Positions 1 to 12,009 of a stretch of DNA of 64,000 bases are shown here, one piece after another. Both the position numbers and the translations under genes were made by a program. Positions within the stretch are counted from its first letter, which is position 1. The number at the start of each line of letters is the position of its first letter. The notes beneath the pieces were generated by a model that was not told the DNA's origin, did no database searches, and saw only the letters and a list, made by a program, of their open reading frames with translations. The stretch is taken from the NCBI GenBank assembly GCA_006503535.1, contig QYRS01000005.1:2170001-2234000 (forward strand), given 5' to 3'. This DNA is from Arthrinium phaeospermum (lineage: Eukaryota > Ascomycota > Sordariomycetes > Amphisphaeriales > Apiosporaceae).

Positions 1-1900
1 GACCGCAGAAGCCGTTGCATTAGGAATGGACTCATCTTGCATGTCAGGAGGGACATCTAGAATGCGAGGGAAGGATTACTCGCGGTGTAGAGTACATGGT
101 AACTAGACGGGTTCGCCTCGCCTGCGAGATCTGCCCATGCGCGCCCTCCTCATGGTATGTGGGAAAGGCAGCCTAGCGGGGGGGCGCCAAGACCATGATC
201 GATGACACGAGAGTCAACAACTCATTGACTAACGAGTACCTTTGAGGCAGAGTCGGCCGGGAGAGCCAGGCCAGACGGGACCCAGGTATGTGGGTTGAGT
301 CTGGATATCTGGACACGCGGTAATAAGACCCTCCTCCACCGGCCTCGCTATTGGGCCGAATGGTGGACATTGCAGGTCTGAGAAACATCCCGAACGGGGC
401 CCTGTAAGTGGTGTAACGAAAATTAGACTACGCGCATCTGTCTGTCTAATGCGTGCAACCGTAGGGTGGTAGAGTTCGATACGTGGCCGGGTTGGGAAAG
501 TGATCTGCCAAGTCACGGGGAGGAAAAGGAACAGAGGTAGCATCATTACAATCAAAGACAACCCCAGCATCGGTCACTCGACACGACAAAAATGCGTTCC
601 GAAGGGTGTCAGCCACCACCCGACCATGGCAACTAACTGAATCGAGGATCGCAGTGAAACAAAGTGGACGGAAACGAATACTGTATTTTGTTCAGCACAG
701 GAAGTGTAAAAGGCCCTGGATCTACTAGCCTGCTCGCCTATTTGTATGTTAGGTATTTCATGGTACGAGCCGGCGAAAACGGGCACGGGTGTCGGCCGCT
801 TTCCGGACGAACACAAGAAAATAAGCCATGGTGGGTAGGTACACCCAATTTCAACGGCGTCATTGACCGGTGCCTAAGTGATCTCCAAGCTAGGTAAATA
901 CTTAACCAACTAAGCAATATAGTTAGTTACTTGGCAAGTAAGGCACGCCGCACATCTCTTCCAGGTGCTGTTCGTCCGATCAAAGAATTTACGTACAGGA
1001 CGTTTCGCACCCGCAGTTTCTTCCTGGACGAGTTCGCGACTAGCGGGATACACGATGGATATGACCTGACCGCCTGTTTTATATTTCATGTACTACCTGA
1101 TTCATGAGAGCGCATGATTAGGTGCATATCTAGATCACCCTGGGATGTTGTCAACGCGACTGGCGACCTCCGTAAGTCCGTAGGTAAGGAAGTAGGCAGG
1201 TAAAAGCAACAAAAGGTCCCGCAGCTCTGTGATTTGTCCAAAATTCCAGGCCAGCCCGCCGCCACCACGACCACCACCAGCAAGCAGCATTGCCTTAACG
1301 CGATGACCCTGTAATTCGAGGGGCGTCGTTGTCAGCGTTTCCCGTTTCATCATCCGTAATGCGGCGTGGCTTACTCGCATCGAGACGTTCACGGCTGGCG
1401 CATTGCACAAGAATGCATGAACGAGGCAGAAAAGACCACCCCCTCCCCCGCCAGCCTTGGATATATCGTCATCGCAATGGGAAGTTGTAATGATATGGCG
1501 CTCAAACCAAAGGGAAGAAGCGATCCTTGTTTTTCATGCCCATCCATGACTCCCCGTCGTTTGAACCGAGCACCCCTCTTCTCGACTACTACCTCACCCA
1601 GGGACTAGATGTTCAGCTAAAACGAGTTGCACCTAATCATGCCATGCCGGGCCGTCTCTTGTGGGGATGAGGTAATTCCCTCTTTTTCTTCCTTGATTTT
1701 TTGCAGCCGGGGGTACATCGGGACTGACACACCACCAACACGCCTCGCCAAGAATCGACCAGAGAGTCCACGAGACGGCTCAGGCGGCGGTTTTGTCCAT
1801 GTCTGAAGCTGCCGCCGCCAGTTTGTGACCCTGCCTGCGCTACGGCTGTGGCGGCGTGCATATATGCAGGCGGTTAGCGAATGACATCGGGGGATGCTAT

Positions 1901-1992
1901 ACCTACCTAACCTATACCCCGGCTGGCTATCGATATTGGTTAGGCGTACACTACTGCTTACCACATGCCCTTGGGCGAGTTTTTAGGTAGGT
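1901..1992. repeat. 10-bp inverted repeat around a 72-bp spacer
   Basis: The arm ACCTACCTAA at 1901-1910 is matched by its exact reverse complement TTAGGTAGGT at 1983-1992. The spacer shows no open frame. The arms belong to a TAGGTAGG-like motif that recurs in many intergenic stretches of this window, so this may be a chance pairing of a common motif or a degenerate small inverted-repeat element. Confidence 0.5.
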
Positions 1993-4900
1993 AGGCCTGT
2001 TAGAAAGTGGAAGATGCTCATCAGGGCCGGCCTGAAGATCCTGGGGAACCCTAGTTTAAGCTTGTGGGGTCCATCTGGGTGGGGGCACTTGCACCACGAT
2101 CTCGGTGGAGGCGTTGAAGAAATAGCGCCCGTCCAGGCTTCGGCAATTGGCTACATACAGCCCGTGTGCGCATGCCACAGCACAGCCCAAAATGCAATGT
2201 CCAAATGCCCCCCCTCCTTATTACACAGACACGAAGTCGCCTCGCTGCAATTGTGCCCTGATATATTTTATTTTTGATACCGCGGGCAGCGTGCGTCTAC
2301 CTCTCGCCGATCGCAACATGTTTCTCGTCAAGGCCCTGGTACCCGGTATCCATCCAGCCTGCCGCTGTTTTTCCTGTCCACCTTACCCGGTGCAGTACCC
2401 GGTGGCTGGCGTCTTCGCTTGGCCATTTGTGATCGGCAACCAGATCGCCAGCTAGCCGCTCAACCAACGATCGAAACGCATGGGACAGTTTCTCCGTAAG
2501 CCAAGGCCGAAGCAGATGGGCTAGGTTCAAATGGACTTCTCCGCACGAACGTCTCTCTCTTTCGAATGACAAATGATATGATACAGCTAGTTCCCCTGCC
2601 CTCCCCTGCCTTCTTACCTATCAAGCATCGTCTACTCGGTCACCTGCCGGGAACTAGTGGGATCACGGGCACGTTGCGTAGCTCCATTTTCGCGGGCTCA
2701 ATTCCGTGACAAGACGTCGAAAGCCGCGACCGCCGGTCGCCCGCGGCACTCATCACCATTAAGCAATGGCCAAGTGACGGGAGCAATTTGACAAGCTTCA
2801 GTCAAGACGGTGAGCCAAGGAGCTTCCCAGAATGATTGCCGGCTGGGCGTGTGAAAGCAACCACCAAACCGCCAACCCCCCGGAAACCCAGTCTGATTGA
2901 CCTATTTCCTGGCATGTTTCTTTTGGGCAAATCGAGTTTCCATTTCGAGTATGTAGGTAGCTTCCAAATTAGAGTCGCAATTCATTGCTCGAAGTTTGCT
3001 ATCCCAAGGAATATGGTGTTACGTGACCATCGAACGTCTGGGCAAGTCCATTCTCAACAACATGTGAGGAGTGCATCTCCGAGCTACTCAGATTCTCATT
3101 TGTCGACGGGTTCCGGATTAGGAAGGCGAACACGCTCGAGAGCTGTCAAGCGGTATGTCCAGGCAGGTCACTGGGTCGGCAGCCTGCTGCGGGGGATGAC
3201 GATCATCCAGACAGCCCTACTTGGATCCCAAAGCGTCGGGACTCTTCGGTTCTCTACGTTAGCAAACAAAATGCCAGTCTCTCGAATGTGGTTGGCCGGC
3301 TCCGGTATGCCGGGTTCGCTTAATGGGGCCAACGAAAGGCATACTCGACTGCACAATTGTGCCAGCGTGACAAGAAAGAATTCGACGTGCAATTTTCCGC
3401 TATAGAGGATCGTCTTCTCTCTTCCTCTTTCTCCACAGCCTCGCCGCAACCCTCACCGTCGACTCGGGTCTATTTTTGGGACATGCTGGGGAGGAGAAGC
3501 AAGTACCCGGCAGAAAGTCTCGGGTCTCCGGCCGAACGCCCGACTTCGAATGATGGATGCTGCATACTTTACTCAGCTGACCGCATGCATATTTCGCAGC
3601 GAGTCGCGCGACCGGCGACTATAGATGAACACACCCAACTTTGGCCACTACTGATTAAGTCGCATTCGCCTGTAGCCCTATCGAGCTTATACCAATGCTG
3701 CAGGAGCCTGGCACTGCTACTTTGTCATCGCATGATGCAACCACACCCATAGAGTCTCTCGCAGGACTGCGCCTAGAGAGAGAGAAAGGCTGCCTGATGG
3801 TGAGCATAGCCTCGGCACTTCAGCTACTCGTCTCGGTATCTTTGACATGACCGAAATTGCGAGGTTTCCTTGGACATCATGGCCCCATATCCTGAGGATT
3901 TGTTTGGCGTCAGATACCGCCTTTTCCCACTGCCATCTGTCCGAGCGCTGATTCGAGAATCGGAGTCAAGGTGTTGTTCTGTTGATATGGTATTCGTCGT
4001 GACCACAACTCGGCTGGAAGCTGTATGATATGCGGGCAGTACCGGTGCCAAGCGCACCAAAACTATTGCAGCTGCGGAAATGATGAAGAAACTTCGGCTG
4101 CGCGTTGGGTAGTATGAGCCGAGAACAGTATTTATCTGGAAGATGAAGATCATGTAGTTCCAAATACTGTGCTACCTTGTGGTTGACATCTTGACATTTG
4201 GGGGTGTTTGTCTCAGATATCCGGATCTGCAGATCTGCACACAGGTTGTGATGCACCTTATGCCGACCTCACTTCCTCAATATACCATGGAAAGATCATT
4301 GAAGATCAATGATCAGTGGCATTTCGAGCCCTGATTTCGCCCAAGAAGCACCGCTTGGCGTTTGTTGAGTCTGTGAAGAGTGAAGGAGACGGTTTACACC
4401 CAGCCGCAGGTAGTACTCATCATACCGCTTTTCTCAGCCCTCAGGACTATGAGTGACGTCTTTGAGAATACGGCCTGCCAATTTACCAAAGACGACGCCA
4501 ATGCGGCCGTAATCAAACTTCGAACAGCCGCAAGATGCGATGTAAAAGCCAGACTTAAGTCATATCCCTGACAGCAAATCTCTCTCCACAACCAGACGTC
4601 AAATGCTAAATTAGCTTTTTGACAGGAGGAGACCAATCAAACAGATGACGTGAATGAGTTCTTGGTGAGACAGCCCGGCTTGTAGAGCGTAGGGCTTGCT
4701 CTGTGCTGGCGAACGATGGCAGCCCCTGACTGGGAAGTCGGACATTGCTATTTGGCATCGCAGAACCATCGCGTCGGTATGGTTCTACATGAAACCACAT
4801 CACGCGCGTAGCGCATTGCGAGTGAGCGAGAACATACCCGAATGAGATGTCATGAGACGAAACTGCTATTTCGCAGGTAGAGTGTGGCCTCGTTCTTTTG

Positions 4901-5702
4901 CTTGGCGCAGGAACGGGCAACTGGCCAAGTGAAATGAATCAATCAATTCTAAGCGCCCAGCCGAATCGAGCGACGGTGATTGCGATTCCTAGTAGTAGAA
5001 CAGAGTGGTAGAGGATGGGCTCCCAAAGGAAAAAGGCCCCATCGAGTAGGTAGCGCATACGTCTGCGTTTCAGATAAGCAGATAAACATTCTGTGTCCAT
5101 CCGAGCGCCTTTTGGGTGATGTCCGCCATCCATGATCGTGAACGACCTGGATTCGATAACTACCGGGCACGGCGGGACCGTGACGGTGAGGGTTGATATC
5201 TATCCCAAACTTGACATGAGTGATATGGTGTGATGACTCGCCAAGGTCTGTAGCCCTTTTGAGAAGTTGCGCCGACCGCGCTCCCGGGATCGAGCTTACG
5301 ACTTCCTAATTGACGGGTCTCCTCTCGGTGGGGCCTTGGCGGCGATGCGCCCCGTCCCAGATCTTGGTCTGGTCGGCATCCTGGGCTTCTTCATCGGCCG
5401 AAATTGGAATATGGGGGGAATCGAGCCAGGACAAACCCCTCCTTGAAGGACGTGTGTTGGCGACGACGATGAGGTGAGCGTTAACCATCTTGAAGCACCC
5501 AGCGAAATGCATTTGTCAACAGAACGCAGCATGTCCCGCCATACGCTGTCGTCGGATAGATCAGTCGATGATTTGCAGGCAACATCCCGTCGTCCATGGG
5601 ATCGGCCCCTTTCGCGGCTATTAAACTTCGGACTGTTCGTCCCAACGCTTTAAAGGATTTTTCCTTTTGTTCATGCTGCAACTTATGCGACTCCAGGTTC
5701 GG

Positions 5703-5730
5703 CTTGCCAGAACTTGCCAGAACTTGCCAG
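5703..5730. repeat. 10-bp direct tandem repeat
   Basis: The unit CTTGCCAGAA occurs at 5703-5712 and 5713-5722, with a partial third copy at 5723-5730. It lies in noncoding DNA and no function is apparent. Confidence 0.8.
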
Positions 5731-7865
5731 GTCCTGTACAGAGGAAGCGGGCAGGAGGTCCGCTCTCAAGGAATCCAGACTGTCCAGAGGTGGTTTTGTG
5801 GGTATGGATGTTGCTCAGCCGCCTCCTAGCTGGGGACAGGGGTTGAAACGAGGCTCAGCGGGTGCAGGGATCCGACCTCAGATATACAGATATTGCTACG
5901 CACCGACAAGATATTCTCCGTGGGCTGGCATGGGACGACGGAGACGGAATAATAGGGAAGGCAGAACATTGTTCGGGGACTGATGCGTGCGGGTCCGAGT
6001 AATCGTCAGCGACTGACTCTGTATCTTGATTTTCGTCCAAAGAGGTGGTATGGAGACCCACTCTTATGAGTTACTGTTGTACAGTAAATGGGAACGCCCT
6101 CGTCGGCGTCGTCAGTGCAGCAGGTGTCCAATCCCAACCACCGACTTGGGCTGGCCGACTTTATTATTAGATATCCGAGTGGGAAGTTAGCAGAGTGCGT
6201 GCTCCTACACACGGCCAGTTGAGGAGTAAGTAGTCAGCAATGCAATCCTTCTCTGTAGCTAGTTCCCGAGTCATATCATTAGCGTATCGCCGTCCAGTGT
6301 CCACCCGATGATGAGCAACACCATGGTTCAAGCACTAGTAGCCGCGATGGTCACCTTCGGGACAGAAAGCCGTCGGCGATATTGATGAGGATACTGGCGT
6401 GATAGGGCAGTAACATCTACACACAATAGGTGTTCCACCTCGCCGATGTAGAACGGTATCATGAGGATGAACCTACACATAGCCACTGGCACCATTGAGT
6501 GATCAGCTCCAGGTAGGCGCCGCCGCGTCCGGCTGGGCAGTTAAGGATTTGACATGTTGTAGCATTGAGTCTAATTTCCCCCGCTCTTGCAGTCTGACAG
6601 CGAGTAGCGATAGTCCATCCAGCTAGACGCGACGGCTGTGGACTCCTTTGGGCGGCGGATGTTTTACAATGCGAGAACTGAGGCTAAGGGGAGGTAGTTG
6701 TGGATCTTCCAGGGCCTCTTCAGGGCCTGTCCAGGGTTTACCTTCCGAGGCGCCAGCTAGTTTCTCATTGGCTGCTTCATCTGTATCGACAGCCCCACCC
6801 GCTTGGGCCCAGCGTCAAGTGCCGCAACCTAAACCAGCTTGGACTCAGGAACCCATGATCAGATCGTAGTTTCCGCGCACGCTCGCATGAATCCGCCCAA
6901 ACCGACCCTGGTCCATCTATCTACCCACGGCAGCTTTCCCGGACCTCTGTCCAGTCCTGGCTAGATCGCGACAGCCTCTCCTCTGTGAGTCGTGACTGAC
7001 TCTGCCAGCGCCCAACTGCAATGTAACCTGAGAACCGTCCTATCCACTTCCAATCAATCCTTGGCAGGGGTAAACAAGCAACAAGGACCATGCTGGCGTT
7101 CTAGAAGGGCGCTCAGCACCAGGTTTCCGAACCTCGATATTGCCCTTGCGCGTTTGCAAATGGGTATGATCATCGTCCTGGCCGCCGGCGGCCAATTGGC
7201 CAGCCGTCTCGATGTAGCATCGCTATCGTCAACTTCGAGTGGGTGGAATCCGCCCGCAGTGTTTCTTGATTCAAACCACATCTGGTTTGGAAAAAGCTTA
7301 CTGACTGACCTTATTCCGTCCGAGTCTGGGACCTTGGGGCAGGCAATACAGTAAGGCGTGCCGGTGCAAACGACAGCTTGGTGTCAACCAAAAGCCTCTC
7401 AGCACGTCCTGAGCCCATCATGTCATAAACGGAAGCTTAATGACGCCGCACAACTGCTGATCGTTGCTGCATGTCCGTTAGTGCTTGGTCCTTGGATATC
7501 TCTGCCCGGCCTGGAGCCTGGGTAATCACACCACGCCGTTCTCACTCTATCGACGGCTGCGCTTGCTTAGGAACCTGGTCGGACGAAGGCGCAGCCATGG
7601 CTCCACACTATCTGGTACCTGGATCGGTGGCCAGGATATAGGCGATCTCTTACACACCTTCTCCTGATCGTAACCCCTGGCAAGAGCCTTTTGGGAAACA
7701 CCCTGCCCGAGAGGCTAGCCGGAGCACTATATACCAGGCTCCACTATAGGGCTTTGGCACGACTAAGCCGCCTAGTACGGGCTGGAGATGATTACAGGGG
7801 TAATGGAGGTTCTTTGCAACTCCGACTATCAAGGCGAGACAGGTTGATGGTAGGCAATGAGGTCA

Positions 7866-8062
7866 GAAGTATTAAAAGATGCAGCTTGACCTCATCACAT
7901 TCACTTCTCTCCTCTCATCATCGCCTCTTGTTTCTATACCACTCTTTCTTGATTCGGGTTTTCTGTTTCTATATCTGGTGTGCTCAGTCACCCATTTCTC
8001 TCTTTCTCTTCTTCATCAACTAGCTTGATCTTTTCGGACTTTTTCCAACCCTCACCTTCACA
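7866..8062 (+). promoter_or_regulatory. pyrimidine-rich leader and promoter of the wall-protein gene
   Basis: A TATA-like stretch (TATTAAAAG, near 7870) is followed by about 150 bases dominated by CT runs such as CTTCTCTCCTCTC, ending in TCACAATG at the start codon. Fungal genes that are strongly expressed often have CT-rich initiator and leader regions. The assignment rests on composition and position only. Confidence 0.4.
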
Positions 8063-10371
8063 ATGTTGTTCAACACTCGCAGCGTTTACGCTGCCCTTTT
8101 CGTTCTTTCCCACGAGGCTCATGCTGCCGTCGCCGGAGGAAACCAGACCCAGGCTGCCGCCCCCGCCGGCGGATACCCTGTGGCAGCTCCCCGCCCGCCG
8201 CCGCGGCTCCTACTTCGCTCTCATCATCAGTAGCGCTCACATCTGCCGCCGCCGCCTCTCTGTCGTCGTCAGTCGCTCTGACTTCTGCCGCCGCCGCTTC
8301 GCTGTCATCCTCGAAGGCAGCCCTATCTTCTGCCGCCGCCGTCTCTGCCTCCTCCTCCAAGGCGGCCCTGACATCTGCTGCGGCATCTCTCTCCGTCTCG
8401 GTCTCGAAGTCCTCCGCCTCCGTAGCCGCCACCACTCAGTCCAAGGCCGCCGTGGCTTCCTCGTCGGCAGCTGTGCTTTCCTCATCGGCCGCCGCAAAGA
8501 ACGCGACTGCCCCGGCAAGCGCCTCTTACCCGGTCGTCGCGGCCCCCAAGGCTAGCGCTAGCGCACCCGTGCCTCCTCCTGCTGCTGCTGAGGGTGCCGC
8601 CAAGAATGGAACCGCTCCCCCGCCACCAGCTGCTGCTGTCCCTCCCCCTGCCGCGAAGAACGGCACCGCGACTCCACCGCCGGCTGCCGTCGTTCCTCCT
8701 CCTGCCGCCGAGGGCGCTGTGAAGAATGGCACTGCTACGCCCCCTCCTCCTGCCGCTGCGAAGAACGGCACTGCTCCTCTGCCTCCTCCCCCGGCGGCTG
8801 TTAACGGTGCTGCCAACAAGACCTCGGCGGTTGCTCCGGTTGCCACCAGCTCTGGACTGTTGTCGGCCAAGCCCTCTGCTGGAGTTCCGACGCCTCCCCC
8901 TGCTGCCGGTGCTCCCTTCGCCAACGGCACCGCACCTTTGTTCCCTAACGCTACTGCCGTCGCCCCTGCCGGAACTACTACCATGGTTGTTGGTGTCACT
9001 CAAGTCCACACTGTCATCTCTTGCGCGCCTACTGTCACGAACTGCCCTGCTGCTACCCAGTCCGCGGCCGTGTCTAGCGCTTTCGCCAGCCTGCCCAAGG
9101 GCGCCATTTCCAGCGTTGTCGTCACCAACGTTATTGATCTGACCACCACCGTTTGCCCCGTCTCCAACGCCGCGTCTATCTCTTCGGCTGTTATCTCCAG
9201 CATTGCTAGCAACCACCCTGTTGTTACCACCACTGCCAAGGATGGTTCTCAGGTGACTGTTACTGTTACTCCCGGTATGGGCGGTCTGCCCGGTGGACCT
9301 GCTGCTACCCCTGCCCCTGGTGCCCCCGGTGCTCCCGGTGCTCCTGGTGCCGGTACCCCCGGTGCTCCCGGTGCTGATACTCCCAAGGGCCCTGGTGCTC
9401 CCGGTGCTCCCGGTGCTGGTACCCCTGCTGCTGGCACTCCTAAGGGCCCCGGTGCTCCCGGTGCCCCTGGCGCTCCTGGCACCCCCGGCGCTGGAAACGG
9501 CTCCAACGGTGGAGTTGTTGCCCCTGGCGCGCCTGCTGTCGTTACGACCACCGCTGCCGGCGGAGCCCAGGTCATCGTCACTGTCACTGAAGCCATGACC
9601 AAGACGGGCGTTGTGACTGCCACCGCTACCGACGGCAAGGGCCAGAAGGTCACTCTTACTGTTACCGCCAGTCACGTTGCAAGCACGTCGGCAAACGACG
9701 CTGTTGGCCAGAACCCTGCTCCTACTGCCCCTGCTGGAGGCAACGGAGGATCTACTGGCGGCTCCAACGGCGGCTCCAACGGCGGCTCCAACGGCGGCTC
9801 CAACGGCGGCTCCAACGGCGGCTCCAACGGCGGCTCCAACGGCGGCTCCAACGGCGGCTCCAACGGCGGCTCCAACGGCGGCTCCAACGGCGGCTCCAAC
9901 GGAGGAGCTGGTCAGGTCCAGCCTCCCGCGGCACCTTCTACTGTCTACATCACAGCGCCGGCCCCTCCTGCCGCCGTTGCTAGCACTGTCTACATGACCG
10001 CTCCCGGTGGTGCTCCTATCCCGGCTGTCACTGTCACTGCCCCTGGCGGCCCTGGCGCGACTGTTACCGTCACTGCCTCTGGCGCCGCAGGAGCTGGAAA
10101 GGTCGTGACGGTTACTGCCTCCGGTGCTGCTGGATCGGGAGCCGTCGTGACTGTCACCGCTCCCGCTCAAACAGTCACCCAAGTCAGCACCGTCACTGTC
10201 AGCCCCCAGGCTGGTGGCGCCGAATGTACTTGCGTCCCTCAAACTCCTGGCTCCGCAGCGCTGGAGAAGCTTGCAGGCCCTCCTGCCGGTCCTCCTGCCC
10301 CTGGCAAGCAGCCTCCCCGACCTATGGTTCGCCGCTCGTTCGCCCATCACCGCATGGCGTACGCCGCTTAA
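8063..10371 (+). CDS. secreted low-complexity cell-wall / adhesin-like protein, one frame break
   Basis: The ATG at 8063 opens a peptide of about 22 residues (MLFNTRSVYAALFVLSHEA...) that looks like a secretion signal. The first 40 or so codons run in one frame and stop at 8232. From about 8190 the neighbouring frame, one base off, encodes Ala/Ser/Thr-rich protein without a stop to 10371, so one base appears to be missing in the C/G-rich run at 8184-8205. In order the protein has Ala/Ser-rich repeats, KNGTA/PPPAAA repeats with possible N-glycosylation sites, a Ser/Thr/Val-rich region with few cysteines, collagen-like GAPGAPGA triplets (about 9310-9500), twelve GGSN repeats, VTVTA repeats and a short cysteine pair (ECTC) near the end. 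The C-terminus (RRSFAHHRMAYAA) does not look like a GPI signal. I infer a wall or surface mucin-like protein of about 768 residues. No enzymatic domain is visible. Confidence 0.75.
9757..9900 (+). repeat. 12 perfect copies of a 12-bp coding repeat
   Basis: The unit GGCGGCTCCAAC is repeated twelve times without a single substitution and encodes Gly-Gly-Ser-Asn in frame within the wall-protein gene. Identity at synonymous sites points to recent expansion or ongoing homogenisation. As a minisatellite it is likely to vary in copy number between strains, changing linker length in steps of four residues without a frameshift. Confidence 0.97.
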
Positions 10372-11211
10372 GCTAGTCACTTAGCAAACATCTAAAGGGT
10401 TCTAGCTCTCTGTATCTTTTATCTCTTTGTTGTCACATTCTTTCATTTCTACATTCACTGGGGGTACTACGGTATACGCTGGGGTTGGAGAATTGACAAG
10501 ATCAAAACACGTTCGTTACGATATTCTCACTTTCACGACTCTCTTTGATGAAAACCTTTTTGACGGGAATTTTTGGCGTTTGATATACACGGTCTTCGCT
10601 TGCCATTGTGAAAAATACGATGTGCAAGTTGCGCGATTCATTGTACATTATACTGGGAGCAATCCAGAACACACGAGTCATATGGGGGAGGAGGATTCAG
10701 GAAACTGGTCCAGTCATTGGGCTTCGCCAGGGGCGGGCCAGGAATGCGGGAACGGGAGGCATCATCGGGTGTCGACCACTCGTCTTTTTTCTTCATGAAT
10801 TCAAATTATCGATACCCATGCAAAAACATCTCGTTCCATTCAGTGTTTATTATGACTTGTGACGCCTTTGCAAACGTAACACCCGTAAACATGACGGCTT
10901 GAAGTTCTATATCCTCCCTATATTCCGGGAGTGCCTTGTGCAGATTTCAACAAACCCCATTCCTTGGAAGTGCTTGTTCTTGCTTGCTTGGTTTGCCAGT
11001 TCGTCTGGGCATTGATCACCCGCTTTGCCGTGGACCAGTTCATATGAAGGCTCGGGGGCTGTGCTGCCCAATTCATGCGGACCACGCGACCCTATAAGCG
11101 TGTGTGTGAAACTTGGGCCATTGGGCTCTAGCGGCGGGCTAGGCTGTTTCACTACGTGATCAAATTTCATAAATCTTCAAGATCCTAAATCCCGACAAGT
11201 CGAGATATATC
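10372..11211. other. intergenic, 3' flank of the wall-protein gene
   Basis: I see no convincing gene here. A minus-strand open stretch at 10907-11170 (87 codons) has plausible amino-acid composition. It might be a downstream exon of the weak candidate at 11212-11771, but I could not find a consistent splice connection. Confidence 0.4.
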
Positions 11212-11771
11212 TCAGGTATGATAATTGTCAAGCGTCGAGGTGGGCTTCGGTGGATTTGCTTTTTCTACATAATTCCTCTGTCGCGGGTGGTGGTCACAGT
11301 AATGGCATGACGTTGATTCAAAAGAAGAAATATGGGGGGTTATGCTTAATGAACCCTGGAGGGAGGGGGTTTCATCTCTTGGCAGGAACAGCACGCTGAG
11401 CACGGTAGGTTCGTCTTGCCAAGGATGAGACGAAGAGGGTCTGGTCCGACCAACTTGAGGGGAAATCTGGGATGCGCGCGGCAGATCCTGAACCTCGTCG
11501 TCGGGCTGTGTGATCGGGTCATCTGGTCTTCTTTCCTTGCTCCCTTCCGTTTCTCTCGCCACACCAGGACCTGGTGATTCGATGATATCATCTGCCTCAG
11601 GTGGGTGGTCTGTTTCCATCCCTTGTCGGTGATGTAGGTAATGTTATGAATGCTTTCCCCGCTACGAATAAGTAACCTGATTTGGGAAACCGGCTCGAAA
11701 TGCCATTCTTTGAGTGAATACAAATCATCCTGGCGTAGAGCGGCGTGGTCCCACTGACGACTTGCTTCCAT
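11212..11771 (-). CDS. possible hypothetical gene (weak)
   Basis: Two overlapping minus-strand frames look partly protein-like. One runs from an ATG at 11771 to 11346 (141 codons, beginning MEASRQWDHAALRQDDLYSL). The other runs from 11619 to 11212 and is acidic and proline-rich (beginning METDHPPEADDIIESPGPG). They could be two exons or one frame-broken gene. I tested GT-AG pairs around 11640-11690 and none joined the frames cleanly. No family is recognised. It would be divergent from the SesA-like gene starting at 12602. Confidence 0.2.
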
Positions 11772-11995
11772 TATGTCATAGGATACTGACTCTCGAGGAG
11801 TAAGAACTTAGGCACAGCGGGAAGCTTGCCGAGAAAAGGGGAAGGGACAAGGGGTGAGCATCGGGAAGATGGTGCGGTTTGGTTGCGCGAAGGGACTACG
11901 TACGTTAGTATTAACTTTGACGTTCGAGCTACTCACCGATGAGGCTGTTACTAGGGATGAGCAGGGCCGTCAGACTAGCAGTGGTAAACGCATGT

Positions 11996-12009
11996 AAGTT
12001 ACATGTAAC
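11996..12009. repeat. 14-bp perfect palindrome
   Basis: AGTTACATGTAACT is self-complementary. It is followed at about 12015-12045 by a second, imperfect hairpin (AGTAGT ... ACTACT) carrying another ACATGTAA. The cluster lies in the presumed promoter region upstream of 12602. It may be a degenerate small inverted-repeat element or a regulatory site. Confidence 0.6.

Larger units (their letters stand above)
1..7865. other. gene-free region
   Basis: I see no supportable gene here. The longest open frames, 189 codons at 2836-3405 on plus and 113 codons at 229-570 on minus, show no recognisable domain, no GC-rich third positions and no credible splice partners. Base composition is more balanced than in the coding blocks to the right. 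The stretch contains short TAGGTAGG-type motifs and small direct and inverted repeats, listed separately. It could hold noncoding transcripts or decayed sequence, but nothing here proves either. Confidence 0.6.

Noticed and set aside
2836..3405. 189-codon open frame in the gene-free left region
   Set aside because: No domain, no coding bias and no plausible ATG context (its ATT/ATG start follows no leader). Treated as chance.
8179..8232. Intron as an explanation of the wall-protein frame change
   Set aside because: The only donor is GTGGCA, far from consensus, and the available acceptors leave a stop or the wrong phase.
9757..9900. CRISPR-like regular repeats
   Set aside because: The repeats are contiguous without spacers and encode Gly-Gly-Ser-Asn in a eukaryotic gene.
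8482..10380. 632-codon open frame antisense to the wall-protein gene
   Set aside because: It mirrors the repeats in another frame. The sense strand has the signal-like start and the coherent composition.
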